A program made the position numbers and the translations under genes. Of a DNA stretch of 64,000 nt, positions 25,168 through 36,993 are shown piece by piece. Each line of letters begins with the position of its first letter. The stretch's first letter is position 1. Under the pieces are notes generated by a model. The model was not told where the DNA came from, ran no database searches, and saw only the letters and a program-made list of their open reading frames with translations. This stretch comes from Acacia acuminata (Eukaryota; Streptophyta; Magnoliopsida; Fabales; Fabaceae): assembly GCA_019022655.1 (NCBI GenBank), contig JAFJYI010000020.1:124001-188000 (forward strand). The letters are read 5' to 3'.

Positions 25168-25970
25168 TCGACATGGAAGCATATCATTTTAGCATCTAAA
25201 AATGTTTCTTGTTTAGCACAGGTTCTTGATGGCCTTCATTTAATGATGTCAGAAACAAAGTGTCCCTTTGAGTCTATAGAAATCCTCCAATGTTCTAACA
25301 TTGCAGCTGCTGCCATGTGTTTGTTTCTCTACTCTCTTATTGATGCCTTGTTTTCTTGCATCAGAATCTATCTGCACTATAATTCAGCTCTTCAATCCCA
25401 AGCAGAGAAGTAGGTCCCTCTGTTTGGAACCCCCACACAGTAAAACTAAAAGGTCTTGGTGCATTGTACACAGTATATCATAAATTTGATGCTTTATATT
25501 GATATACTGATGAAGTATCAATATTTATTAATAGAGAACTTTATTGCAGTATCTAAATGAAAATTCAAATGAAGATAATTTATATGCTCATATCCAAACA
25601 TACCTTTCCAACTGTAATGTCTCATCCCTGCAATTCCTGTCCTATAGAAACATCAGGGTATGTTCCCTTATAGTTGTAGGATTCGTATGTATAATGTATA
25701 ATGTACACTGTCACTTTCATTTAGCTTATTCAAAAAATTCAAGAAGTGGGCCTATATGATCAAAGGCAATGATGAAAAACAAAAGCCAATTTTTTCTCTC
25801 CTGCAACTCTCTTTGCTGATTTAATCATTTACAGCCCCATAAAAATCTCTTGATTATTGGGGCTGGTTGGTATGTTTGCATTATTAAAAAGTCTTGTTTT
25901 TCTTTTACCCTTTTTTGGGGATTTGCAATATTGATAAAGCTTTGTGTTTTGTGATTAAAGAAGCATGTCG
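25168..25970. other. Intergenic DNA upstream of the VAN3BP-like gene
   Basis: A frame of 85 codons crosses from the preceding transposon into this region (to 25413), which argues against it being a gene; I recognise no domain. The rest is probably promoter sequence for the gene at 26079. Confidence 0.4.
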
Positions 25971-25980
25971 CTATAAATAT
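25971..25980 (+). promoter_or_regulatory. TATA box of the VAN3BP-like gene
   Basis: CTATAAATAT lies 99-108 bp upstream of the start codon. Transcription would be expected to begin about 30 bp further on, near 26005, giving a leader of roughly 75 bases. Confidence 0.6.
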
Positions 25981-26078
25981 GCATGCATTGTTGCTTACAC
26001 ACATACGCATTTCTGAAACTGTTCTACACATACAGCTCATCAATTCTTCTTCATCAGCAAGATCTTGTTAGTATCATC

Positions 26079-29000
26079 ATGGCTACTTCCAACTTTAATA
26101 ATCTATCTCCCTCAGATGCGCACCCAGAGACAATGGATCTTCTGTCACGTGCATGGTGCAACTTCGCTGTACAAGCTCTTCAACCAGAGCCTCAAGATGG
26201 ATTATCACTTGTTCTAGCTGATAGCCCTACGAAACAATTGGAGGGTAGTCCCATAGCTAGTCCTACAGTAAGTCAAGCTGTTTGAAATCAGTTCGACACA
26301 CACACACTCACTCACTCTTCTGTCTTCTATATTCAATTCAATATTGTACATATGACTGAAACAGATGGGAAAGAGTGCTAGAATGGACAATGCAGATTTC
26401 GGGTCTCTCCTCCATTGAAGTCTAATGATGTGAAGGTAACTGGAGTTTTTGCTCATGGAATAACATATATAGATCATATTGAACGAAAAAATGTTCATGT
26501 TTTCTTTTCTTTTTTGAACTTTCAGTCTTGGATATGGATGCAGCAAGCTATGCATCCTGAGTTAAATTACAACAGCTACTTCCGAAAGAAATGGGTATGT
26601 CATCTGAACATTAATCAACCTTAATTAGTTGCTTGAACTTGCATTTTATGGATCTTTTTGTACAAGCATTATGATATGAGTTGAAGAAAGGAGTAAGTGA
26701 GTATGTGTAACGAGCCTCACACTGGGTTTCCTTAAAAGAGGGGAGTTATAAGGGCTTGGGTTTCTTCAATAGCTAGCTTTTGGGGCGTGTGTTTTCCGAA
26801 TAACTTATACCTATTATAATGGCGCTTTCATTGAGAGCCTGATGTTCATGGAGAGAACTATCCTTAGAGGGTTATGATCCGCAAGAGGTTGATAATGTTA
26901 TGAGTCCCACATCAGGAAGCCTCATATGTGTGGTATGGTTTATAAGTCAATGGCTCTCCTCCTAAGAAGCTAGTCTTTTGAGATGGGTTCTTCCTTTAGG
27001 TTTGTAATCATCAGATTATGAGACTCAAGTGTTTTCAACTAGCATTGATAGGTTTTTGTTTTGATCTCTGCACATAGGTGCCGTGGAAGCAGATATTACC
27101 ACTGAAAAACGTGTCAATCAAGAAATGGTTTAAAGAAATAAAGCTGAGGAGAAAAGAGGAACAGAGAGTACAAACAGCAGAAGTGCATGCAGCAATATCA
27201 GTGGCTGGGGTTGCAGCTGCTCTGGCAGTCATTGCTGCAGAGAACTCAAAGGGTGATCGGTCATCTAACGCCGAGCGGGAAGCGGCAATGGCTTCTGCAG
27301 CCGCCTTGGTGGCGGCTCAGTGTGCAAAAGTTGCAGAAGCAATGGGGGCAAAGAAGGACCAGCTCAACAGTGCAATTGGTTCAGCCATGACTGGTACAAG
27401 TGCAAGTGACATCTTGACCCTCACAGCCGCAGCTGCCACGTGTAATTTTCTTATATCCTTCATATGCTTTTCTTGGGAGAATTATTGTGCAGTCCCAAAT
27501 AAACAATCTAATATCTAAAAAATCTCACAAGTGAGTATCATACAACCTGTTTTTATTTCCTGTATTTGCTATTGTATGCTGTTCACTTGTTATAGAACTT
27601 TTTAGTTATTAAATTGCTTACGCGGAAATGTACAGTAATTCTCCCTAGCATTCGTACTAACACTCTTAATTGGGAAGTCTGAACTTCCTTGTTACTAGTC
27701 CCTTGCCGCCTCGTCTCAGAGTTGAAGTAACTTATGTGAATGCATATGGTTTTCTAAACCAGAAAAATTTTGCTTTTAGCAAACTTGGGTTGAGCTAATG
27801 TTGCTAAAGAGATCAAAGTATGATACTTGATACAGTTAAATAAAAAGAGTCGTGTCTTAAGTATCAAACAGTTATACCGCTTAGTGATAAGTGTTCAATC
27901 TGATACATTGTTAAGTATGAAGAAATTTGTTAGAACCTTTACCCATTAATTCATGTATCACTTTGGTACAGCATTGAAAGGAGCAGCCACACTGAAAGCA
28001 AGATCAGGATGCAAGAACAGGCTCCATGGGGGCGTACCTGTTTTGCCCATTGAAGACAACAATAATGACTTGGACTTGGACTTTGCAAAAGGCAGATCCA
28101 TTCTAAAAGAGGGAGCTGAGTTACACGTGGAAACACCTGAAGGTACACATCATCCAACACAACAACAACTACTAAGCATTATTAAAGGGCTCGATTTTCT
28201 GACATATCCTTAATTCAAATTCGTGTGTAAACAGGGGAGTGCATGCTTAGATCAGTGTCTGTCGTCTTGAACAGTGATGCCAAGGTCAGAACTATTTCTC
28301 TCTGCATCTCAACCAGTTGCCAACAATCACTAAAAAAAGATGTTTAAAATAAGGCTTAATACCATTGTTAGCCCTTATAATTTAATCGAATTTTAGTTTT
28401 GGTTGCTGTGATTTCAAATAGTTAGTTTTAGTTCCTGTAGCTCCCAAAAATTTAATCTGAAACTTTTAATGAATTTGGATTTCATATCAAGTCTTTATGG
28501 AACTATAAAGATCAAAACTAACGATTTGAAACTACAAGAACCAAAACCAAAATTTGATCAAACTGTTGGGGTAAACAATAATATTTTCTTTTTTTTTAGC
28601 AAAAGGGATCAACAATAATCTTAACCCAATTAATAATATAACAGTTGACGTGAGCCGCACGTTGGTTTAACTCGTGGTGTGCATGATTGATGTACAGGTT
28701 GTTCTTATAATGAAGAAGCACAATCTGTTAAAAAGCAGGAAGGAAAGTAAGGGCCTTCTTTTCATCATATCTCTTATTCTTTCTGAGATTTGTTTCAAAT
28801 ATTGAGATATTTTCAGTAATTTAATAAAGAATTATTACTGGTGATGAATATGGTGGATTCAGGTACAGTGATGAATATGCATGCAGAGCTGTATAAAGAT
28901 GGAGAAGGTGAGGAAGCTGAGACATGTTATCTCATAGTTCTGACGACAAACAGAGGCACTTTCAAGCTTGACATGGCCGATGATGTTCATCGCTACAAGA

Positions 29001-29080
29001 CTTGGGCCACCACCATCAATCATTTCCTTTCTGTTTCTTCTTCTTTCTCCAGATATGAACTTCAGTTTTACTCTAATTAA
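26079..29080 (+). CDS. VAN3-binding protein-like / FORKED-like protein, apparent frameshift in exon 2
   Basis: Eight exons: 26079-26267, 26365-26435, 26526-26594, 27078-27441, 27972-28142, 28235-28284, 28698-28746, 28863-29080, all with GT-AG introns. The product is about 393 residues. The N-terminus has the family signature (ETMDLLSRAWCNFAVQAL), then SWIWMQQAMHPELNYN and an Ala-rich helical stretch (VHAAISVAGVAAALAVIAAE, AMASAAALVAAQCAKVAEAM) belonging to the auxin-canalisation domain DUF828 (PF05703). Exons 5-8 form the PH-like domain (PF08458), ending in TNRGTFKLDMADDVHRYKTW. Family members bind the ARF-GAP VAN3/SFC and help PIN1 recycling and leaf-vein patterning. Exon 2 starts in frame (MGKSARMDNADFG) but runs to a stop; the expected continuation (PPLKSNDVK) lies in another frame. 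The summed exon length, 1181 bases, is one short of a multiple of three. This is a one-base deletion, real or an assembly error. Intron 3 carries an LTR-like repeat and intron 6 a MITE. Confidence 0.9.
26700..27020. mobile_element. TRIM/LTR-like repeat inside intron 3 of the VAN3BP-like gene
   Basis: Two related half-units follow each other. The first starts near 26706 (TGTAACGAGCCTCACACTGG). The second starts at 26896 (TGTTATGAGTCCCACATCAG), followed by TTATAAGTCAATGGCTCTCC and AAGAAGCTAGTCTTTTGAG. TG starts, a TATAAG-like signal and this wording are typical of short non-coding LTRs (TRIM type) common in plant introns. No internal domain or clean target duplication was found. Confidence 0.5.
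28353..28627. mobile_element. Inverted-repeat MITE in intron 6 of the VAN3BP-like gene
   Basis: Left end GGCTTAATACCATTGTTAG and right end CAACAATAATCTTAACCC are inverted complements. The arms pair further inside: TTAGTTTTGGTTGCTGTGAT on the left against the complement of ACTACAAGAACCAAAACCAA on the right. The element at 8851-10105 is a related copy. Target duplication not clear. Confidence 0.6.
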
Positions 29081-29984
29081 TCATCTTTTTAATCTCCCTG
29101 TTTTCTTCTCTGTATCCTTCTTAATCTATATGTACTTTATTTTATTCATCATATATATACACTTTTTATATGTAATTAACTAATATTGATCATGCCCACT
29201 ATTCATTCAAGTGGAAGGAAGAAGTAGTAGCTTTTACACTTGCTTTGTTTCAACATTTGCTTGAGAGATTGAAGTATGACACATCAATTTATTAGTTTAT
29301 AATAAAAGATGGAAAGTGATTGAATTGGTTACAACAAAATTTGGTCTGTTTAGGTAAATATGTTTTGGCAAATGAAAAGGGGGTTAAATATGGATCCCTA
29401 AAGCAAGAATCTATTCAAATTAAAAGAACATTGATGAACAGGGACAAGCTCTTTGTAAAGCTATATTAGGGATGATCCACTAATAATAACATTTTGATTT
29501 AAAAAACTCCAAAAACAAGCTAAAAAACTATGATGAAACTTCAAAATCAAGTTTATTATAAAATAAAACTTCATAAATAAATCATGACACTCCTTGATTG
29601 AGGTAACAACTTACCTATCACAAGTGCAAGTTAATATCAATCTCAAACGCAACATCTAACATGAGTTCTTAATTGCTATTAAGTTAAGATTTTAAATTTT
29701 AAGTGGTGTGTGTTTCCTTTTTTCTCAAAGAAAAGACTTTTTCCCCGTGTAAAAAAACATTAAAGTGCAATATACGGAGACCACACCATCAACATTTGAA
29801 TTTTTTCCCCTAAAATGTAAAAACCCATATTACTATTTTACTGACAAACCAATCAAATTAAAATGGAAAAATTCGTTGTTAAGAAAATAAAATGGAAAAA
29901 TTAGGGTCTAGAGGGATAGACGTACAAATTGTTTAGCAAAAAAAAAAAAAAAAAAGGTAAAAATCATTTTTTTTTTAAAAAACA
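29081..29984. other. Intergenic DNA between VAN3BP-like and PIG-B genes
   Basis: AT-rich, with a poly-A tract (29939-29955). It presumably holds the 3' UTR of the upstream gene and the promoter of the next. No further feature seen. Confidence 0.5.
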
Positions 29985-30822
29985 GTACCTTCTCCCGTCG
30001 CGCTTCTCGGATCCTCCGACCCTCGCCTTCTCATCAAGCTTGCGGCGTCCTTGTGCCTCGCCGTCGGCCTTTCTCCGTTCAGGTGAGCTCCCCTTGGCCG
30101 GCCCTTCTTCTTCTCCTCTCGCCGTGTTGCCCCTGAAGTCTTGCCCTGCGGCAGTCCATCCCGTCGTCCCCGAAGAAGTTTAATCAGCTCTCTCATCTCT
30201 CTTTGCGGACTGTCGGTTGGTCTCTTTTATATTTTTGTAATATCTATAAATAAATAAAGCTTTACTAGTGTGAATAGTCTAGTGCAATTCCTGAAAGAAA
30301 TGATTTTTCAATTGTCAATACGAAATTTTACATGCTAAGGTTGTATGAACTTGTTAAACTTGGTCTCAGAAGATAGGTGGGAGACTCTTCGATAGATTGC
30401 TTCATGCTTAGTAGGGAGCTATGCTGATGCATATTCCACGGCGTGCCTTAAATGAATTATTATTATTATGAATTTCGTGTTCCTGCATTGAGTGGTTTCA
30501 GTTGTTTCCATTTGCCAGTAACTCTCGCGTGAGATGTAGCTAGAGAGAAGATAGGGGTTTACTTAGGGGTAATTTAATATTTTTAAATTTATACTTTTTG
30601 TTCGGCATAAATATCATTCACTCTGGATCATTGGCTCTAACTTTCCCCATTAAAAACCAGCTCAAATCCATATTGAACGAGTATGGGTCCAGTTTGACAA
30701 TGGAACGTCCTTGGTGTTTAAACTTTGAAACTTTTGATTCCTAACCCAAGATAACAAAACCCCCTTTCGGTTATTGATCATTGATTACTGATTGGAATTG
30801 TATCTTCTGAATTCAATTACAG
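29985..30822 (+). promoter_or_regulatory. Probable 5' leader exon and leader intron of the PIG-B gene
   Basis: A sharply GC- and CT-rich island (29990-30210: CCTCCGACCCTCGCC, CTTCTTCTTCTCCTCTCGCC) without a conserved frame sits about 800 bp before the PIG-B start codon. A strong donor (TTCAG|GTGAGC, intron from 30083) and an acceptor (CAATTACAG ending 30822) would splice this island to the exon containing the start codon. This is an inference. The 84-codon frame across the island is low-complexity and I do not call it a gene. Confidence 0.5.
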
Positions 30823-30893
30823 AGACCTGTAGTTTTTGCTATCTTCGGCAAAAGAGAGACAACACATTATATATTAAGCTGAACTCTTTGCTA

Positions 30894-33800
30894 ATGAGAC
30901 ACAGACAGAATGCCACTTGTCCACCAGCAACTAAACATCCCCCCGGGACTTCAAATTTATCCAAATCAGAAGATTCGAGATTCCTTTGCAGCTTTCTAGT
31001 TTCATCAGAGAAGAGAATCTTTGGTTTCTGCTTGGCATTCCGGATGATAAATGCTCTGTTAGTGCAGTCTTATTTCAATCCGGATGAACACTGGCAAGGG
31101 CCTGAAGTAGCGCACCACATTGCATTTGGGTAGCCCAGATTCCACTTTAGTCGGTTCATTATCAACAAAATATTTTTCCTTGTTCAAGCAATCTTTGTGA
31201 TTAATGTGTTATAATATGGATTGGAGTGTGGGCTGATTCATTCAAATGGCAGGTATGGTCATTTGACATGGGAGTGGAAGGAAGGAATCCGTAGCTTCTT
31301 GCATCCGATGGTTTTTGTTGTACTCTACAGAATTTTGGCCTTACTTCATCTTGATATGCCGTGGTTCATGGTAAATATTGTTATCTAGGAGTTGATAGGA
31401 GAGCTGGTATGTTTCACTGTGATGTAGTCATGGTTTCTCATGCTTTGGAAGCTCGGTGCATGTGTAGTTAATCTTGTTTTAGATTCATGCTAATATTCGG
31501 TTAACAGGTTACTATATCAATGTTTAGTTCTAATTTTCTGACCTACATAAATGGGCCATACTTTTTATTCCGTGTTTAGCCTTTTTGCTCGCCAAACTTT
31601 GTTTATTATGTAAGCATGCATTGTTTAGTCCCAATTGTTGCAATTCTTTCACTGTTACAATCCTTTTGCTTGTTACTTTCCATTCGTATGATTCTTATAA
31701 ACTTATGTTATGCTCCATGTTTATAGATGAAGTCTCCACGGCTGCTACAGTCCATATTCTCTGCAGTTTGTGATTTGTACCTGTACAAACTTTCCAATGT
31801 TGTCTTTGGTGATAGTGTTGCAAAATGGGCCGTATCCTAATTTATATTGTTGATATTATTTTGATGTATATCTCATATTGGAAGTTATTGCTTCTTAGTT
31901 ATCTTCTACCTTGATATATGGCAATCTTAACACTGCTGTAGCTCTTTTCCCAATTGACAAATTGGTTTATGTTTTACTGTTTATCACGGACATTGTCAAA
32001 TAGCTTGGAGACTGTTCTTACAGTAGTGTCTCTATACTTTTGGCCTTGCATGAGACCCTTTGGCAAATGTTCCTACAAATCAAGGAAGTGGGGTTTACTT
32101 ATAGCAGCTTTAGCTTGTGCTGTTCGGCCAACAAGTGCAATCACATGGGTGTATGTTGGCCTGCTTGAGCTTTTAACAGCACATGACAAATTGAGATTCC
32201 TCTTTCTAGAGATGGCTCCTGTCGGGTATGTGTTGGCATTGCTTACTCACTCTAGTATGACATGCACATTAAGAAGGATTGATTGTCCTCCATATTTTCC
32301 CCACTAAATATATGGAATACCTTTTGTCTGATCATATGGCTGAAATTCGTTTGCTTTTCTTTCCACGAAGTATTGACTTTCCAATAATGTATTATAAAAT
32401 CAGATAATGCATGCGAAAAATCTAAGTACATGAAAACCATTATGTTCCTGTTAGCTGTAGGTGCTATCTTCCTTAACCTGTGTTGGACATTCCTGAACAA
32501 ATAATGAAGGTGGAGCTTTTAAAGAATTATAACATTCAAAACATGTTGGATTTATGAGTTTTCTTCTCTTAAAAAAATATATGTAGTATTTATCAAATTG
32601 TTATCTGACATGTTTGTTAAATAGTTCAGACATTTTATGACAGATAGTAGCACCAGAACAGGAAAACTAGGGCAAACTGATTTTCAATAAATTTTAATTG
32701 CATACTTGCTTCCGGTTGTTTAAAATTTAGTTTATATGTTTGTATGTGTTGATGAACTCTGCTACAAACAAATTGCTCTGTTTGGCTCCAATTTAAGTGC
32801 CATCTTTAGTACTCAGTCTAAATTCCACATTATCAATTCCTTCCAAACTTTTCTATTGACGTGTATGTTTGTGTAAAGCCTGCAAGCATTCCGTTACATT
32901 TGAGCAGTTGGTTTTAAAAAGTAACTTTTGTTTCTTGCTCTTCAGCTGCATACTTATTGGCATTCTCTCTTATCAACAACAAGGAGGCTCTTGTATTTTC
33001 AATTTAGCATATTCTTTGTTGAGCAAATTACTAGCATTTTAAGATGGCTATCGACAACTTTATTTGAAACAAATTGGATTATTTATTTTTTAATGCATAT
33101 AATTCTTTAATACCTTGCTTTCACTTTTATGCATATCATCTTTAGGTACCCTTTTATTTCCCAGTATTGCTTCTAGAATCATTTTGCTCCTTGTTATCAC
33201 TTATCAGCGCACTTGAATCCTTTTGCTGTTTAGGATTCAGAAGGCAGTTCATTTTCCAACCTCCAATTCTTATGTAATGCTTGGCATTAATATTTAAAGT
33301 TATAATGCTCACTAATATTTTTGGAAAATGCGTTTAAGGAATGCTAATATGCATATGCCATGTGTTTCTCTGAACTTTTGCTTTATAAGCAGAATCAAAC
33401 GTGTTTTGTGTAGACTACAAATTTGAGGAAAGTTTACCAAGTCTTCAATTTGATTAAATGCCAAAATGGGGGGCACATACTCGAATTGTCACTTATGCTT
33501 GTAGTGAAATAGATCCTGCAGAGATGCAGAACTAATGGGCACTATGAAAGTCTACATCCACAACTGATACATTCCCTTTCATCTTTTCCTTAAAATCCAT
33601 CGTTCAATGATGATTTGATTTTGTTCTTTTGTCAGGGCCCTGATGCTTGGACTAACATGCATACTAGATCGTTTCATGTATGGCAAGTGGATTCTAGTGC
33701 CTCTTAATTTTCTAAAATTCAATTTTCTTTCCTCGGGCGGAGACTATTATGGAACTCATGAGTGGCACTGGTACTTCACTCAGGGATTTACAGTCATGAT

Positions 33801-35052
33801 CTTCACTCACTTACCATTATCATTAGCCGGCATAATTTATTCCAAACAAAGGAAGTTTGCTGGCCTCATTGCTTGGGTTTTGTCATTTTACAGTGTGTTA
33901 GGTCACAAGGAATTCAGGTATTCAATCAGCTTTTATATTTTTTTACAATTTTGCATGTTAACATGCAGTTGGCCCATTAGTTTTGCTAGATTCATCATTA
34001 CAATTATTATAACGTGCAGGTTTGTCTTGCCAATTCTTCCTATAGCTCTTATGTTCTCTGGTTATTCTTTAGCCATCATGGATGATCGTGGTTCTGCAAA
34101 AAGTAAAGAAAAAGGGTCATTGAAGAAGTATAGTAGGTTCCCTGCAAAGAAGGGAGTTGTCATCTTATTCTTGCTTGCAACCAATATTCCGATGGCCTTG
34201 TACATGAGTTTGGTTCATCAGGTACGATTTCCCATAAATTGATCAAAGCAAGATTTAAGATAAGTACCTATCTGTTCCGTCCACCTCTTGCATAAAAGCA
34301 CGTCCTTCCTGTGCACATATGGTATTCTGTACGATTTATTCATTTCATGTTGGATTACCGGGGATTACTTATTTGTTTGTTCTATAATTTGATATACATA
34401 CAACAAGTGAGATAGTTGAACTAAACTCATTTGAAAATTTTGATCTCCCTCGTCTCAACAGAGAGGACCTGAAGATGTTATGAAACACCTTGCCAGAGAA
34501 GCTCATGATGGGAAAGTTAAAAGGATACTGTTCCTAACGCCATGTCATGCTACACCCTACTATTCTATGCTGCATTCTAACCTGCCCATGCAATTTCTGG
34601 ACTGCTCTCCAAGGTTGGGAAACTACAACTTTGTGGTTTACTTGTGACTCTATCAAAATTTATTCATAATTATGTTTCTGGAATGTTACTATGTTGAGCA
34701 GTGAAGAGAAAGGAGTCCTGGATGAGTCCGACCGTTTCTTGATGAACCCTCTTGCTTTTGTGTCGGAATATACAAAAAATTGGTCTCAGCCTAGTCACAT
34801 TGTTTTATATGATTCAGAAGAACAAAAACTGAGAAATTATTTACTGTCACTTGACTACAGAGAGGTAATTATTATACAAGGCAATTATGGTTATATATAT
34901 TATGGTGAGAGATCAGAATTAGTTTATAGCTTATAAATTTCATGATTTCATTAATATTGGGATTGAAACAGGAAAATAGATTTTTTAATGCTCACTTCAA
35001 GGTGGATCGCGATCTCCAGGCTTCTATCGTTGTATATGTTCTAAGAAGATAG
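30894..35052 (+). CDS. PIGB: GPI mannosyltransferase III (PIG-B / APTG1)
   Basis: Nine exons: 30894-31129, 31253-31370, 31727-31831, 31942-32225, 33636-33917, 34020-34221, 34462-34613, 34702-34864, 34972-35052. All borders are GT-AG and the phases join without error, giving 540 residues (human PIG-B is about 554). The enzyme adds the third mannose to the GPI-anchor precursor in the ER membrane, using dolichol-phosphate mannose (family GT22). The catalytic acidic loop motif is present as NPDEHWQ at residues 62-68, right after the first hydrophobic segment. Several further membrane segments follow, with conserved stretches such as GDYYGTHEWHWYFTQGF, SVLGHKEFRF and the final FKVDRDLQASIVVYV. In Arabidopsis the orthologue APTG1 is needed for pollen-tube guidance and embryo development. 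The start is the first ATG after the predicted leader acceptor. Intron 4 is the longest, at 1.4 kb. The gene looks intact. Confidence 0.95.
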
Positions 35053-36233
35053 CATCAATCTACTCCCCATTCCAGTCTCATGGTGGTACAACCGGCGTAT
35101 CAATTCAAGTGTGCCTTCTAAACTTCAATTTTGGGTTTCTCTCTCTCTCTCTGGGCGCACGCATACACGGCTATTTACAGTTCTGCGCGCTAGGAAAATG
35201 ATAGTAAAGGTAACATAATTTTGGTAATTAAGGACCATTCTTGTTACTCTTGCTGTGATATTTTCATGTTGAGTGGGAGTATGAGCTTGCTAGGGTTCTT
35301 GGCACTTGTGAGATTAGATGTGAAGATATTTTTATTCTTTTGGTTCTATAACATTTGTGGGTGATAATGTTACACCTCCATGGGCTTGCTTTATACAGCT
35401 GCTTCAAGTTTATTGGAACCTGTCCTTGTAAGACTCCAAAAAGTATATGATAGATTGCATTAGCAGTGAGGTTAATTAGTATCTGACACATCTTCCGTTG
35501 ATAGAAGTCTAGAGATAATTTATAATTTATACAATTGACTTAAATGCTTGTATGGAAATGAGCCTTTTAGCTTTTTTGTGTCGGCATAGAGATACAGTTA
35601 AAAAGTTTGATGGTGAATATGTAAAATACAAACGATTTCGATTTTGTTATTTTTCATTCCATTGACCAAATGGCAAGTAGTGAAAAGCTGAAACCTCTAA
35701 CAATCCTGTCCGATGTATCTCCAATGGTTGAGATGGAAGTTCAACTTCAGCATTCTTGTCAATAGAAACATAATCTATTAGATTTAAAATTGTGGTCATA
35801 CTGTATATTTGGATCTCAGGTTTTCTAATGTTGAAAGAATTTTCATGTAATGAAACAACAGAATAAGTGAGACCTAATAGGATTCATCTGAGTCTTGCAT
35901 TAAATGTGTTAGTTTCTCGCCTAGATAGAACACTCGGATCTTGCTTCTTGATTTATTTCGATGTCAAATTTGTGAAGGGTCATTTGGGTCATTTGATGCT
36001 TGATTTTAAAACAGGAATGATAATTCTTCTTCTTCTTATTATTATTATTATTTTGAATGGAATGATCATTCCTAAGGTGGTTGTTTGCCACCGAATTCCA
36101 ATTCTGTTTCCTCAACTTTTTGATTTTTGATTTTTTTGTTATGGAAAGTAAGGGGCAGCTCCTAGACGTCAGAATTTTGTGACACTCAAGTTTCGAGTGA
36201 ACATTGATATTTGCATTCTGGACAATTTTGTAA
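35053..36233. other. 3' flank of PIG-B, no further gene seen
   Basis: The first few hundred bases are likely 3' UTR. Frames of 60-87 codons (around 35867-36130) contain an ATT repeat and no recognisable domain. Confidence 0.45.
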
Positions 36234-36660
36234 GGCCGTGTTTGTTTAAGCCTAAAAAAAAGTGATTTTTAAATTATTAAAAAGACTGTAAGAATTGGTT
36301 TATTATATGTAAGTTTTTTAAAAATTAATTTTCGTATGGTTACAATAATAAAAAAATGATTATTACTTAGTAATTTTAAGATTTTATGATATTTTCATAT
36401 ATCTCTATTATAAAAATTATTTATTATTTAATTATTTTCAAATTTTATGATACCTTCGTAAATTTTCATACTTTTATGGCATTCTTTCACATCCGAGTGG
36501 CTTCTCAAAATAGTTAAAAATATATATATATATTTCTAGATTTAGATTCCTATTATTTTCAAAAAGTTAAAATAAATATAATAAAATTTCATACAAATGA
36601 TTTTAAAAAACAAAGTGATTTTTTTCATTGAAAAAAAAAAAACAAAAGGACCCTAAATTA
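36234..36660. repeat. Possible eroded MITE starting GGCCGTGTTTGTTT
   Basis: Left end GGCCGTGTTTGTTTAAGCC and right end AAACAAAAGGACCCT are roughly complementary, as at hAT- or Harbinger-type MITE ends, and both are followed inward by AAAGTGATTTTT. The match is short and imperfect. Confidence 0.3.
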
Positions 36661-36799
36661 AATTTGGGGTTGTCATTTCATTCCAAAGAGGCATTTCTGC
36701 TTTTTGTGGGCCTATGTTTTTTTTTGGGGTACTAAATAGTCCATTTCCACATGCCTAAATTTCAAAAATCATTATATCAAAAACAAATTTCAAACCAAC

Positions 36800-36993
36800 A
36801 GGTGGTTGGTTTAGCGGAATGTAACGCTTGATTTTTAAGAGGTTTAGGGTTCGAAATTTGCAGAACGCATGTAATCCGCTTGTATGGAGTTATCACTATT
36901 GGGAGGGTTGTCCTTACCACTACAAAACCCAAATCCACATTAGTCAGAACCAAAAGTCCTGATGAATCAGGTGGGATACAAAAAAAAAAAAAA
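36800..36993 (+). mobile_element. tRNA-derived SINE
   Basis: A-box-like GGTTTAGCGGAATG (36807) and a good B box GGTTCGAAATT (36848-36858) lie about 40 bp apart at the 5' end. A tRNA-unrelated body (GTTATCACTATTGGGAGGG, then ATTAGTCAGAAC and CAGGTGGGATAC) ends in a pure A tail (36980-36993). The body wording matches the common plant SINE layout. No clear target duplication. Confidence 0.7.

Noticed and set aside
25156..25413. 85-codon frame upstream of the VAN3BP-like gene
   Set aside because: It begins inside a hAT terminal repeat and has no recognisable domain.
30792..30893. Upstream extension of PIG-B exon 1
   Set aside because: The frame is open but begins at TTG, and the stretch overlaps the predicted leader acceptor at 30822. 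The first in-frame ATG is 30894.
36800..36870. Possible tRNA gene
   Set aside because: A and B boxes are present, but there is no acceptor-stem pairing and the A tail shows it is a SINE.
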